64,000 bases of DNA from Ignavibacteriales bacterium. Lineage in GTDB: Bacteria; Bacteroidota; Ignavibacteria; Ignavibacteriales; Ignavibacteriaceae. Shown piece by piece: positions 26,789 to 35,348 of the stretch. Each line of letters begins with the position of its first letter. Position 1 is the first letter of the stretch. The stretch covers positions 1,240,001-1,304,000 of the forward strand of contig CP065001.1 in NCBI GenBank assembly GCA_016700155.1, read 5' to 3'. Under the pieces are notes generated by a model that did no database searches, was not told where the DNA came from, and saw only the letters and a list, made by a program, of their open reading frames with translations. A program made the translations under genes and the position numbers.

Positions 26789-28143
26789 TATGAAAAGAAT
26801 ATTCCTGCTAATGTAGCAGTCATTAATGTTGCCAGTGATCCTCCTATAACAGCTTTTATTCCAAGCGATGCAATATCAGATTTTCTTTCCGGGGCTAATG
26901 GTCCAAGTCCGCCAATCTGGATAGCAATAGAACTGAAATTAGCGAATCCGCACAATGCATATGTCGCCATAAAAATTGCTTTACCTGAAAGGAGAGTTTT
27001 TGCTTCTATCATTTTACCCATCTCAAGGTAAGCTACAAACTCGTTCAGGACTATTTTAGTTCCGAATAAACTTCCAAAGTTTAAAGCATCATTCCAGGGA
27101 ACACCTATACCAACAGCAAGAAACTGAAGTACCAATCCGATTATCAATTGAAAATTTAGCGGCTGGCCATAGTGCGCAATTAATGTTGCGTTTAAACCTG
27201 TTATATCTCCAGCTTGCTGTAGTAAATAATTTATTAATGCCATAATTGCTATGAACGCAATTAACATTGCTGAAACATTAAGTGCCAATGACAAGCCATC
27301 ACCAGCTCCATTAGCGGCTGCTTCAATCACATTTGAAGAGTTCTTTTCTATTTTAATTTTGACGGTTCCTTTCGTTTCCGGATCAGAAACCTCAGGGAAA
27401 ATTATTTTGGAAATTACTAATGCGGCAGGTGCAGCCATAACACTTGCACCTAGTAACTGAGTAGCAAATAGCTGTTGAGCTTCCTTTATAGGAATTCCCA
27501 TTGCTTGCGCATAAGCATTGCTGAGGAGAGCGATGTACGCAATCATTACACCTCCAGCAATAGTTGCCATTCCACCAACCATTATTGTAAGTATCTCGCT
27601 TTTTGTCATTCCTTTTATGAATGGTTTTATCATCAACGGTGCTTCCGTCTGCCCAACAAATATATTTGCTGTGCAGGATAACGATTCAGCTCCGCTTGTC
27701 CCCATAACTTTTGCCATTACCCAAGCCATAGCTTTGACTACTTTTTGCATAATACCTAAATAGTAGAGCATAGACATTAAACTTGCGAAAAATATTATTG
27801 TTGGTACTATATGGAAAGCAAAGATGACTCCGTAATTACCACCTTTTTCTGGTGTTATACCGAGCTCACCAAACACAAATTTTGTTCCTTCAAGTGTGAA
27901 ATCAAGGATCACTAAAAAAAATCCGCTAACCCAGTTAAAAAAATCTTTCGGCCAGGCTAAAGGTGAAAAGAAAGAACGCATCTGTTCGCCTTTAAGAATC
28001 AGGATAGCGAATGCTGCCTGCAAACCGATTCCGCTTACAACCAATCTCCAGTTTATTTTCTTTTTATTGTTTGATAAGAGGAATGCAATTCCTAATAATA
28101 GTATGATTCCAAATAAACCATGTAGTAGTGACAGGATATCCAT
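26788..28143 (-). CDS. NupC-family concentrative nucleoside transporter
   Basis: This 451-residue protein has about ten or more membrane segments. It carries the CNT-family signature regions ANIFVGQTEAPLMIKPF and FANFSSIAIQIGGLGPLAPERK, together with YALCGFANFSS. It imports nucleosides with a cation gradient. The gene lies directly after tdk (9-base gap) and overlaps the purine-nucleoside phosphorylase gene, giving a salvage operon. Confidence 0.93.
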   Translation of the reverse strand: MDILSLLHGLFGIILLLGIAFLLSNNKKKINWRLVVSGIGLQAAFAILILKGEQMRSFFSPLAWPKDFFNWVSGFFLVILDFTLEGTKFVFGELGITPEKGGNYGVIFAFHIVPTIIFFASLMSMLYYLGIMQKVVKAMAWVMAKVMGTSGAESLSCTANIFVGQTEAPLMIKPFIKGMTKSEILTIMVGGMATIAGGVMIAYIALLSNAYAQAMGIPIKEAQQLFATQLLGASVMAAPAALVISKIIFPEVSDPETKGTVKIKIEKNSSNVIEAAANGAGDGLSLALNVSAMLIAFIAIMALINYLLQQAGDITGLNATLIAHYGQPLNFQLIIGLVLQFLAVGIGVPWNDALNFGSLFGTKIVLNEFVAYLEMGKMIEAKTLLSGKAIFMATYALCGFANFSSIAIQIGGLGPLAPERKSDIASLGIKAVIGGSLATLMTATLAGIFFS

Positions 28144-28152
28144 ATTCAGCCT

Positions 28153-28731
28153 TTAAGATTCTGATGGAATATAATGACATTTTCTGCAGCGTGCTTCATA
28201 TATATCAGCCGCGCCTACAACAACTCTTTCCGATGATGCGGTTTTTCGTTGCGTCCTGTCTGCCGGGTTGCCGCACTCAACACATATAGCAAGTGTTTTT
28301 GAAATATACTCGGCAATCGCCAGAAGCTGAGGCATCGGCTCAAACGGGATTCCGCGGTAATCCATATCCAGTCCCGCAATGATGACTCTTTTGCCTTTAT
28401 CAGCCAGTTCATTACATACGTTGATTATATCTACAGAGAAAAATTGTGCTTCATCTATTCCTATAACCTGGGCGTCGTCTGAGTGATTCAAGATCTCTTT
28501 TATATCGCTGATAAGTATAGATGGAAGTGATTGTTCGTTATGGGATACAATTGCGCTTGATGAGTATCGTGTATCAATTAAAGGTTTAAATATTTTCACT
28601 TTCTGTTTTGCAATTTGTGCTCGTCTAAGGCGACGGATAAGTTCTTCTGTTTTCCCGCTGAACATACAGCCAGCTATTACCTCTATCCAGCCTGTTTCTT
28701 TCGGCATTGAGTGAGGAGTAAATTCAAGCAT
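28153..28731 (-). CDS. tdk: Thymidine kinase
   Basis: This 192-residue protein has the P-loop GCMFSGKTEELIRRLRRA, the IGIDEAQFF active-site region and zinc-binding cysteine pairs (CVECG.PA and CRKCH) of type II thymidine kinase. It makes dTMP from thymidine. The start is MLEFTPHSM at 28731; a second Met eight codons in is possible. A possible -7 box (TAAATTTG, 28749-28742 on the minus strand) lies only a few bases upstream, which would favour the inner Met. It is first in the tdk-nupC-pnp group. Confidence 0.95.
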   Translation of the reverse strand: MLEFTPHSMPKETGWIEVIAGCMFSGKTEELIRRLRRAQIAKQKVKIFKPLIDTRYSSSAIVSHNEQSLPSILISDIKEILNHSDDAQVIGIDEAQFFSVDIINVCNELADKGKRVIIAGLDMDYRGIPFEPMPQLLAIAEYISKTLAICVECGNPADRTQRKTASSERVVVGAADIYEARCRKCHYIPSES

Positions 28732-28766
28732 TAATTTTTTCCAAATTTATTTTAAATCTATTGTTT

Positions 28767-29235
28767 TTAACCGCAAAGACCGCAAAGAATTATAAGTTAT
28801 TCACTATTCTTTTAATTCCATCTTTCAATTTCAGGACATTAAAATTAATTAGTAATCCAAGTTTTAGATCAGTTAATTTTAAATATGTCAATACTTGTGC
28901 AAGGTGAATTTCATTCAGTGATTCAACTGCTTTAATTTCAATGATTACTTTTGAATCAACAATTATATCCGCTCTGTAACCGCAATCAAGCTTTACTTCT
29001 TCATAGATAAGCGGTATCGGTTTTTGTTTTTCAATTCTTAAGCCTGATTTAACTAATTCATAAACAAAGCATTCTTCATAAGCAGATTCTAATAAACCCG
29101 GGCCCAAGGCAGAATGTACTTTTATTCCACAACCAATAATAATATTTGATAATTCGTTTTCCGTCATTACTATTTCTCAGCGTACCTTTGCGTCAATAAA
29201 TGTTTTAGAGTCTACTTTGCGCTCTTTGCGGTTAA
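28767..29235. repeat. Inverted repeat pair enclosing the GxxExxY gene
   Basis: The left arm at 28767-28788 (TTAACCGCAAAGACCGCAAAG) and the right arm at 29215-29235 (CTTTGCGCTCTTTGCGGTTAA) are reverse complements with about two mismatches in 21-22 bases. A partial copy (CCTTTGCGTC) lies at 29185-29194. The arms are built from CGCAAAG units. They lie outside both ends of the gene, so the whole 470-bp unit looks like a small mobile or domesticated cassette dropped between tdk and cdd. Confidence 0.7.
28790..29167 (-). CDS. GxxExxY protein
   Basis: This 125-residue protein has the namesake motif GLLESAYEE and a PD-(D/E)XK-like core: CGYRADIIVDSKVIIEIKAVE followed by a helix with LNEIHLAQVLTYLKL. 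The fold suggests a nuclease-like domain, but the function of this family is not established. It is enclosed by an inverted repeat and separates tdk from cdd, both salvage genes, which is consistent with insertion. Confidence 0.88.
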   Translation of the reverse strand: MTENELSNIIIGCGIKVHSALGPGLLESAYEECFVYELVKSGLRIEKQKPIPLIYEEVKLDCGYRADIIVDSKVIIEIKAVESLNEIHLAQVLTYLKLTDLKLGLLINFNVLKLKDGIKRIVNNL

Positions 29236-29259
29236 ATTGTTCTTCAAACCAGAAATGTT

Positions 29260-29652
29260 CTATTTCAAATCTGAATCTCCGAATGCATAAGGCAGCAATC
29301 CGGATGTTTTTAAAATCTTTAATTCTTTCTTTGAGTTTATTAATACAATATCAATCTCACCGCAAAGATCACTGATAACCTGTCTGCACGCCCCGCAAGG
29401 TGATAAAAATTCTTCAGTATCACCGGCTATAGCAATAGCTTTAAACTTTCTTTCACCATCTGATATGGCTTTGAAAATCGCGGTTCTTTCAGCGCACATA
29501 GTAAGACTGTAGGAACTTGATTCAATATTACAACCGGTTATTACTTTATCATCCTCTGTTAACAGTGCGGCACCAACATGAAAGTTGGAGTAAGTGGGGA
29601 GTGCTTTAGATTTTGCTTCGACAGCTTTTAGCGCGAGTGTTTGATAATCCAT
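29260..29652 (-). CDS. cdd: Cytidine deaminase
   Basis: This 130-residue protein has the zinc and catalytic motifs CNIESSSYSLTMCAERTA (Cys and Glu) and LSPCGACRQVISD (two Cys), plus YSNFHVGAALLTEDD. This is the homotetrameric cytidine deaminase pattern of about 130 residues. It turns cytidine or deoxycytidine to uridine or deoxyuridine and fits with the tdk-nupC-pnp salvage genes downstream. It has its own near-perfect promoter. Confidence 0.95.
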   Translation of the reverse strand: MDYQTLALKAVEAKSKALPTYSNFHVGAALLTEDDKVITGCNIESSSYSLTMCAERTAIFKAISDGERKFKAIAIAGDTEEFLSPCGACRQVISDLCGEIDIVLINSKKELKILKTSGLLPYAFGDSDLK

Positions 29653-29671
29653 TGTATAATTATTTTTGTTG

Positions 29672-29702
29672 CAAAAATATGTTATTTGAAAAGGAAAACA
29701 AA
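29672..29702 (-). promoter_or_regulatory. Promoter of cdd (Bacteroidota type)
   Basis: On the minus strand, TTTG (29702-29699), a 19-base spacer and TATTTTTG (29679-29672) match TTTG-N19-TAnnTTTG exactly. The transcript would start about 13 bases before the cdd ATG. Confidence 0.65.
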
Positions 29703-29746
29703 AGATGGGTGATGGTTGATGTAATATGGAAGATGTGAAATAAAAA

Positions 29747-29773
29747 TGTAGCGAACAGTCACAGACAGTTCCG
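29747..29773. repeat. Short palindromic dispersed element, copy 1
   Basis: TGTAGCGAACAGTCACAGAC continues as AGTTCCG. It is imperfectly palindromic and closely resembles the element at 40119-40148 (shared TGTAG.GA.C.GTCACAGA..G.TCC). It sits just downstream of the glycosyltransferase stop and may act as a terminator-like hairpin. Confidence 0.5.
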
Positions 29774-29785
29774 TTTAGCTTAATC

Positions 29786-31054
29786 CTACTTCCATTTATC
29801 CGGCAAAATTATTCCTGCAAAAAAGTTTATAACTAACATCACTTCATAAACCGGTTGAAGAAATATTATTTCAAAGAAATTAAATGAGTAACCGAATTTT
29901 TTCTGAAGAGATAAAACTACAATCACGTCAATCAATAGTTTTAGAATGAAGAAAGTTATATAAATAAGATTTAATGGAATCAGAAATAGTGACAGCATCA
30001 GTAAAAGATTTGCAATGTGCCACAACCCAAGTACTAACTGAGATTTGAATAAGTAATGCAATGACGTTTTTGTATGTCTTGATTTCTGAAATAAATATTC
30101 CCTGAATGTTTTTTTAGTTTCAGAATAAACAAAAGCATCAGGTTCAATTATACAATCAATTTTCATCTTAGCTTTTACTGCTTCCCTTAATAAAAGATCA
30201 TCATCACCGCTAAGAGTTTCAGTGGTGTTTGCATAACCTTTAACTTTTTCAAATGAGGATTTTTTAAAGCCAAAGCTCCGCGCTGCTGCTGAATATGGCA
30301 TTCCAAGTTTTGCTGCTGTAAAAGTAAGAATGCTGCTTCTTAAATTTTCAAAAGATGAAATCTTTGATATAAAGTTACCTTGCTTAGTGAGTTGTGAAGC
30401 ATTCGATGATTTTGATTCTATAAAAGAGTGAGATTTCTCCCTTTGGTCGAAGTGACAATCATCCTGAATGTGAGATTTTAAACTGTCATTTCGAAGGAGT
30501 CCTCGACTGAGAAATCTCTGCCGGCTGTTATCATTCTTTTCCGAAAAATAATTTAGTTCGTCCAGGTTATTCGTTAAAGGTGCAGCACCAAAAACAAAAT
30601 CAAATCCAGATAAAAATTTATTTGCAAAAGTTTCAATCCATTTTTCGGATACAACACAGTCAGCATCTGTAATTAGTATGAAATCGTATTTGGAGTATTG
30701 AATTCCCAGCGCGAGTGCCCCTTTTTTCCCCGGGTAGGGTTTATCTTTTGCAGTCACTACTTTAAGATTTGAATGATTGCCTTTGAGTGAATTGATAATT
30801 TCAGTTGTATCATCCTGTGATCTGTCATCGACAATAATTATTTCAAAGTTTTCATAGGGGTATTTGCAATTTTTTATTGATTCAAGAAGACGGGCGATGT
30901 TATCCTGTTCATTCTTTGCAGCGACAACTATTGATACACCGGGGATTTTATTTTCCGCTTGTGGAGAAGGAAGTTCATTTCTTCTTAGTCTTAAAAGAAA
31001 AAGAATATTCATGAGCACAAAAGAGAACGACACAAGAATAAAAAAGTATATCAT
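29786..31054 (-). CDS. Membrane glycosyltransferase, family 2, with an in-frame repeat insertion
   Basis: From the ATG at 31054 this is 422 residues. It has an N-terminal membrane helix, a GT-A domain with GVSIVVAAKNEQDNIARLL, IIVDDRSQDDT and LITDADCVV, a later SGDDDLLLREAVKAK, and C-terminal membrane helices. It probably transfers sugars to lipid or polysaccharide. Between the DAD motif and SGDDD lies an unusual segment (about 165-225) rich in Ser/His/Gln, including SHIQDDCHFDQREKSHSF. It is encoded by a palindromic repeat at 30428-30518, and relatives usually run straight through this part. The TTG at 31093 lies inside a -7 box, so it is not chosen as the start. Confidence 0.82.
   Translation of the reverse strand: MIYFFILVSFSFVLMNILFLLRLRRNELPSPQAENKIPGVSIVVAAKNEQDNIARLLESIKNCKYPYENFEIIIVDDRSQDDTTEIINSLKGNHSNLKVVTAKDKPYPGKKGALALGIQYSKYDFILITDADCVVSEKWIETFANKFLSGFDFVFGAAPLTNNLDELNYFSEKNDNSRQRFLSRGLLRNDSLKSHIQDDCHFDQREKSHSFIESKSSNASQLTKQGNFISKISSFENLRSSILTFTAAKLGMPYSAAARSFGFKKSSFEKVKGYANTTETLSGDDDLLLREAVKAKMKIDCIIEPDAFVYSETKKTFREYLFQKSRHTKTSLHYLFKSQLVLGLWHIANLLLMLSLFLIPLNLIYITFFILKLLIDVIVVLSLQKKFGYSFNFFEIIFLQPVYEVMLVINFFAGIILPDKWK
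30428..30518. repeat. Palindromic repeat inserted inside the glycosyltransferase gene
   Basis: The left half, GTGAGATTTCTCCCTTTGG then TCGAAGTGACAATC (30428-30460), is roughly the inverse of the right half, CTGTCATTTCGAAGGAGTCC then TCGACTGAGAAATCTC (30483-30518). The TGTCATTTCGA...GAGAAATCTC form is a common dispersed repeat of Bacteroidota-group genomes (from memory). It keeps the reading frame open. Confidence 0.7.
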
Positions 31055-31090
31055 CAAACAAATTTTATTAATGCTGAAATAATCCTCATA

Positions 31091-31098
31091 CAAAGATA
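31091..31098 (-). promoter_or_regulatory. Possible promoter -7 box for the glycosyltransferase gene
   Basis: On the minus strand TATCTTTG matches TAnnTTTG. A start near 31084 fits the ATG at 31054. No good -33 element is seen at the usual distance. Confidence 0.35.
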
Positions 31099-31494
31099 AC
31101 CAATGATTTAAAATTGTTTTTGAGAATTTTTAGTTTTTTTATTCATGTAAATCACTATTTTGCAAAAGAAGCTCATCAGTTTTTTGAGAGTTGCGTTATC
31201 ACCAGTTTATTTTTTATTCCTTATTAAAAAAAGAATATTGTCCGAGTTTAAAATAATTTCAGTGCTTACTTCAAAAGCTAATGAGTTTTGTCCGCGTATA
31301 GAGTCACAGGTATACAGAGTTTTATTTTTCAGCAAATCTTATTTGGAGTATTATAAGTCTCAGATATCTGTAAATAATTACTATAATGGGGAAAACGCCT
31401 TTGCTAAATCCTTCGGGCTGTTTTCAAAAGAAAAATCTGAATTAAAAACTTTAAATCTAAATCCACAATTAATTTCCAAAACAAAGGAGACAGG
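31099..31494. other. Divergent intergenic region
   Basis: This is about 400 AT-rich bases between the minus-strand glycosyltransferase and the plus-strand Asp-box protein. It should hold both promoters. An open frame from 31160 is judged spurious. A Shine-Dalgarno (AAAGGAGA) lies 5 bases before the ATG at 31495. Confidence 0.45.
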
Positions 31495-34400
31495 ATGCTA
31501 AGAAAACAGACAACTTTCATACTTGCTTTGTTTGTAAGTATGATGACTGTATTATCGTACGCGCAGGATCAAAACACACTGCCGGAAGAGGTATGGTCAA
31601 AAATTAAGGTGAAGAATAATGACGTTATTCAACATCAAACCGATTTTGAATATATACCTGTTCCGCAGGTAACACGTTACTTTGATCTGAAAGAGGGAAC
31701 AGACGCAACAGTATCACCTAACTTCAGACCCTGGCCTACAACAAATACAACACAATCTGAATTAAGTGTTGATGTTCATCCAACAAATTCCGATATAATT
31801 TTTGCAAGCGCCAACGCCACACCATGGCCTGTTTCAGGTATATATGGTACAGGCGTTTATTGGTCATTAAATGGAACAACAACCTGGACAGGATTTGATA
31901 ATCCTCCGTTCGGTGGTAACTCAGGTGACCCGGTATCTGTGATCGGAACTAACGGATATTTTTATGAAGGGTATATAAACAATTCAAGTGGTCAGGGAAT
32001 TTCAGTTTCATCAAACAACGGAACCTCCTGGTCATCATACACAGTAGCTCCAAATCCTGGAAGTCTTGCCGACAAAAATCACCTGATGGTTGACAGGCAT
32101 CCTGGCAGTCCCTTTGAAAACAGAGTGTACGCAGCATGGACAGACTTCGGCGGTACAAATGATTATGATGTTGTTTTCAAGTGGTCTTCAAATAATGGAC
32201 AGACCTGGAGTGCAGCCATAAATATTTCCAATTCACTTAACAGTTATCTAAATCAAGGTGTAAACATACAAACCGGACCTAACGGTGAAGTGTATGTAAT
32301 ATGGGCTGTGTACGCAACATCACCTGTTACTAATGGTGAAGACGGAATTGGTTTTGCTAAATCTACTGATGGCGGAGTTACATTCTCAGTACCATCATAC
32401 ATTTACCAGGCAACAAACTTTGGTATAAGAGGAACACTTTCAAGCAAAAGCGGTATCAGGGTTTCTTCATTCCCGTCAGCCGCAGTTGATCGTTCAGGCG
32501 GAATTAATCACGGTAATATATATGTTACCTGGCCGCAAAGGGGTGTAGCTCCGGCTGGAAGTGATCCGGATATTGTAAGCGTTAGATCAATAAATGGCGG
32601 AGACAACTGGAGCGCGCCTGTAAGAGTGAATAGCGATCCAATGAATAACGGCAAAGATCAGTATTATCCATGGATGACAGTTGATCAGGCTACCGGTCAG
32701 GTCAATTATGTATTCTATGACAGCCGTGATGTTAACAACGACAGTGCGCAGGTTTATATGGCTCGTTCTCTCGATGGTGCACAGACTTTTGAAAATATAA
32801 AAATCAGTGACGGCAAATTTAAACCGGCACCAATATCAGGATTAGCTGGCGGTTACCAGGGAGATTATATCGGAATTGCAGCATTAAATAATATAGCATA
32901 TCCATACTGGGCTGAAAGCAGAACCGGAGTTTATCAGGGATGGATGGCTGTCGTTACTTTTGGTCCCGGAATTTCTCATACCCCGCTGACAAATACAGAA
33001 AATCTTGCAGGTCCATACGTAATTAATTGTACAATTGAATCAACCAATCCGCTTAACCCAAACAGGATCTATATGCACTGGGGAAGAGGCGCGTTAACTG
33101 ATTCTGTACTTATGACAAACACAACCGGAAATAATTATACAGCAAGTATTCCGGGTAACGGATTACCTGCTGTTTACCGTTATTATATTTATGCAGAAGA
33201 TAATACCGGCGCAACCGGTACATTACCGGGCGGCGCACCGGGAAACTATTTCTCATTTGAAGCTGCAACAGATATTGTTCCTCCTGTAATTTCTCACAAT
33301 CCTCTCGGCAACCAGCCGGAAATCAGATGGCCTTCTGATGTTTCCGCAGATGTAACAGATAACATCGGTGTTGATACAGTAAGCTGTGAATACCGTGTAA
33401 ACAACGGCGCACTTACCGGATCATTCCTTATGCCTCTCGTTTCAGGAAACACTTATGAAGGAATATTCCCTATTGATACTGCACTGATTGCAATCGGTGA
33501 TTCCGTTGAATATCGCATCAGAGCAAGAGATAACTCAAACGGCGGCAACATAGGATTCAGTCCTGCATCAGGTTATTACAAGTTCTACATAATAGATGTT
33601 AAAGGTGTTGTTCTCGTTGTAGATGCAGACGTTACTCTTGAAGCAAGAATTTCTCCTGAAAAGGGAAGCGGCGGAGATCTTGTTACTCCTCTCGGTGCAT
33701 CTTCCACATTATTTGCAAATACTTTGGTAGCTGATGGATATGCAGTTGATGAAGTTACTTTCTCTGCAATGAATCCGGCAACACTTGATGATTATGACAT
33801 AGTGATTTTATCAGGCGGTGTTGCAACCACAAATATGTTCAATGACGCTACCAAGCGTACTGCTGTTATTAACTACACTCTCGCCGGTGGAAAAACAATA
33901 GTTGAAGGCGGTGAGGTTGGATATATTTACCGTCAGCAGACAACCGAAGTGGATGTTAATTTCAGAAGAACATTACTTTTAGACAGCAGCTGGATAAGTG
34001 ACGTTTCAGGCGGCTCCCTCTTAGTCAGAGTGCCTGCTCACCCGATGTTCAATAATCCAAATACTATTCCCGGTACAGTAGCTGTTACTAACTCAAGTGG
34101 TTCAGGTTACGGTGCACGTGATGCTATGAGAATTTTACCTAATGTACCTGGCGTAAGAAAACTTGCTGGTTGGAGTACTTATCCTGATTCAGCAGGTATC
34201 TTTATTTATTATGTGAACAACGATACAACACAACCCAGAAATATTTTCTTCTCGTTTTCTGTTGGACAGATCACAGATCAGAATATTGCTGCAAACCTGA
34301 TTGAAAATGCTGTATGGATATTAAGTCCTGCAAACTCTGTGGTTCCTGTTGAACTTGTTTCATTCAATGCAAACGCAAACGGGAATAATGTTAATCTAAA

Positions 34401-34902
34401 CTGGACAACAGCTACAGAAGTTAACAACTCAGGTTTCGCGGTTGAAAGAAGAACTGCCGGAACAATGTTTGAGAGAATAGGATTTGTAAGAGGCAACGGT
34501 TCAACCACACAGGCTTCTGTATATTCATTCACAGATTCCAAACTGCCTGACGGAAATTATACTTACCGGTTAAAACAGATAGACTATGACGGAACAACAA
34601 GCTACTCAAATGAAGTTAATGTTGAAGTTGCTTCACCAAGAGTATTCGCACTTGATCAGAACTATCCTAACCCGTTCAACCCGTCAACAGTTATTAAGTA
34701 TTCTATTCCTGCTGATGGATTTGTAACACTTGCTGTTTACAATCTTCTCGGCGAAAAAGTTGCGACACTTGTTAACGATAATCTTAAAGCAGGCGGACAC
34801 GAAGTTAACTTCGACGCTTCAAACCTTTCAAGCGGTGTTTACTTCTACCGGCTTGAATCAGGCAGCTTTACAGCGGTTAAGAAGTTGATGCTTCTCAAGT
34901 AA
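31495..34902 (+). CDS. Large exported Asp-box (BNR/sialidase-like) protein with type IX sorting domain
   Basis: This 1135-residue protein has a signal peptide (1-24, ending LSYAQ). A beta-propeller region follows (about 70-500) with Asp-box turns such as SSNNGTSWS, SSNNGQTWS, STDGGVTFS and SINGGDNWS. Next are two Ig-like modules (about 500-700) and a domain with VVLVVDADVTLEARI and YDIVILSGG (about 700-940). A fibronectin-like module follows (about 950-1050), and the C-terminal sorting domain (about 1052-1135) contains YPNPFNPSTVIKY and ends KKLMLLK. It is probably secreted and surface-bound. Asp-box propellers bind or cleave glycans or act as adhesins, but no sialidase active-site set was confirmed. 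Confidence 0.87.
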   Translation: MLRKQTTFILALFVSMMTVLSYAQDQNTLPEEVWSKIKVKNNDVIQHQTDFEYIPVPQVTRYFDLKEGTDATVSPNFRPWPTTNTTQSELSVDVHPTNSDIIFASANATPWPVSGIYGTGVYWSLNGTTTWTGFDNPPFGGNSGDPVSVIGTNGYFYEGYINNSSGQGISVSSNNGTSWSSYTVAPNPGSLADKNHLMVDRHPGSPFENRVYAAWTDFGGTNDYDVVFKWSSNNGQTWSAAINISNSLNSYLNQGVNIQTGPNGEVYVIWAVYATSPVTNGEDGIGFAKSTDGGVTFSVPSYIYQATNFGIRGTLSSKSGIRVSSFPSAAVDRSGGINHGNIYVTWPQRGVAPAGSDPDIVSVRSINGGDNWSAPVRVNSDPMNNGKDQYYPWMTVDQATGQVNYVFYDSRDVNNDSAQVYMARSLDGAQTFENIKISDGKFKPAPISGLAGGYQGDYIGIAALNNIAYPYWAESRTGVYQGWMAVVTFGPGISHTPLTNTENLAGPYVINCTIESTNPLNPNRIYMHWGRGALTDSVLMTNTTGNNYTASIPGNGLPAVYRYYIYAEDNTGATGTLPGGAPGNYFSFEAATDIVPPVISHNPLGNQPEIRWPSDVSADVTDNIGVDTVSCEYRVNNGALTGSFLMPLVSGNTYEGIFPIDTALIAIGDSVEYRIRARDNSNGGNIGFSPASGYYKFYIIDVKGVVLVVDADVTLEARISPEKGSGGDLVTPLGASSTLFANTLVADGYAVDEVTFSAMNPATLDDYDIVILSGGVATTNMFNDATKRTAVINYTLAGGKTIVEGGEVGYIYRQQTTEVDVNFRRTLLLDSSWISDVSGGSLLVRVPAHPMFNNPNTIPGTVAVTNSSGSGYGARDAMRILPNVPGVRKLAGWSTYPDSAGIFIYYVNNDTTQPRNIFFSFSVGQITDQNIAANLIENAVWILSPANSVVPVELVSFNANANGNNVNLNWTTATEVNNSGFAVERRTAGTMFERIGFVRGNGSTTQASVYSFTDSKLPDGNYTYRLKQIDYDGTTSYSNEVNVEVASPRVFALDQNYPNPFNPSTVIKYSIPADGFVTLAVYNLLGEKVATLVNDNLKAGGHEVNFDASNLSSGVYFYRLESGSFTAVKKLMLLK

Positions 34903-34960
34903 GCTAAAGTGTCAACAGTCAAACGTCAGAAGTGAAACGAAAGACGTGAGACGAAAAATT

Positions 34961-34990
34961 AAAGCCAGTCCTTGTGACTGGCTTTTTTAT
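34961..34990 (+). terminator. Rho-independent terminator after the Asp-box protein gene
   Basis: AAAGCCAGTC-CTTGT-GACTGGCTTT is an 11-bp stem (counting the A-T pairs) followed by a T-run. It lies 60 bases past the stop. Confidence 0.85.
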
Positions 34991-35348
34991 TTTTAAAAGA
35001 TCACTGGTAGCCGCAACCCCTGTCTGCAGCAGGCAGATTTAGGTTGCGCCGAAGCAGAAGGGATCAATTAAATTGTCACTTGAATGGTTTTGGCAGTCAG
35101 GAATTTGTGCAGCAAATCTCCGGAACAAAAATTCCGTGATTTTAATTTGCCATTTGGCAAATAAAAATAATTTGACAATGAGTTCAACAGTAGGCAAGTT
35201 AGAACAGGCAAAATAAATAAGGGAGATGAGCGGGTGAAAAAACTTCTGTCATATAATCACATAAACTTTAATTGTAAGCCAATCTTATTAATCATTCTGT
35301 GAAAAATTTTGAGTGCTTCTTAATGATTTTTAATTAAGGAGATAAAAC
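34991..35348. other. Intergenic region rich in small hairpins
   Basis: There is no gene here. It holds an inverted repeat CGCAACC (35012-35018) ... GGTTGCG (35042-35048) enclosing a nested CTGTCTGC-AG-CAGGCAG stem. It also holds ATTTGCCATTTGGCAAAT near 35150-35167 (about 7-bp stem). The first resembles dispersed repeats of this bacterial group. The promoter for the downstream four-gene array should be here, and AAGGAGA precedes its ATG. Confidence 0.5.

Noticed and set aside
31160..31501. Open frame of 113 codons on the plus strand before the Asp-box protein gene
   Set aside because: It starts at a TTG in AT-rich spacer, overlaps the Shine-Dalgarno and start of the next gene, and has no recognisable protein pattern.
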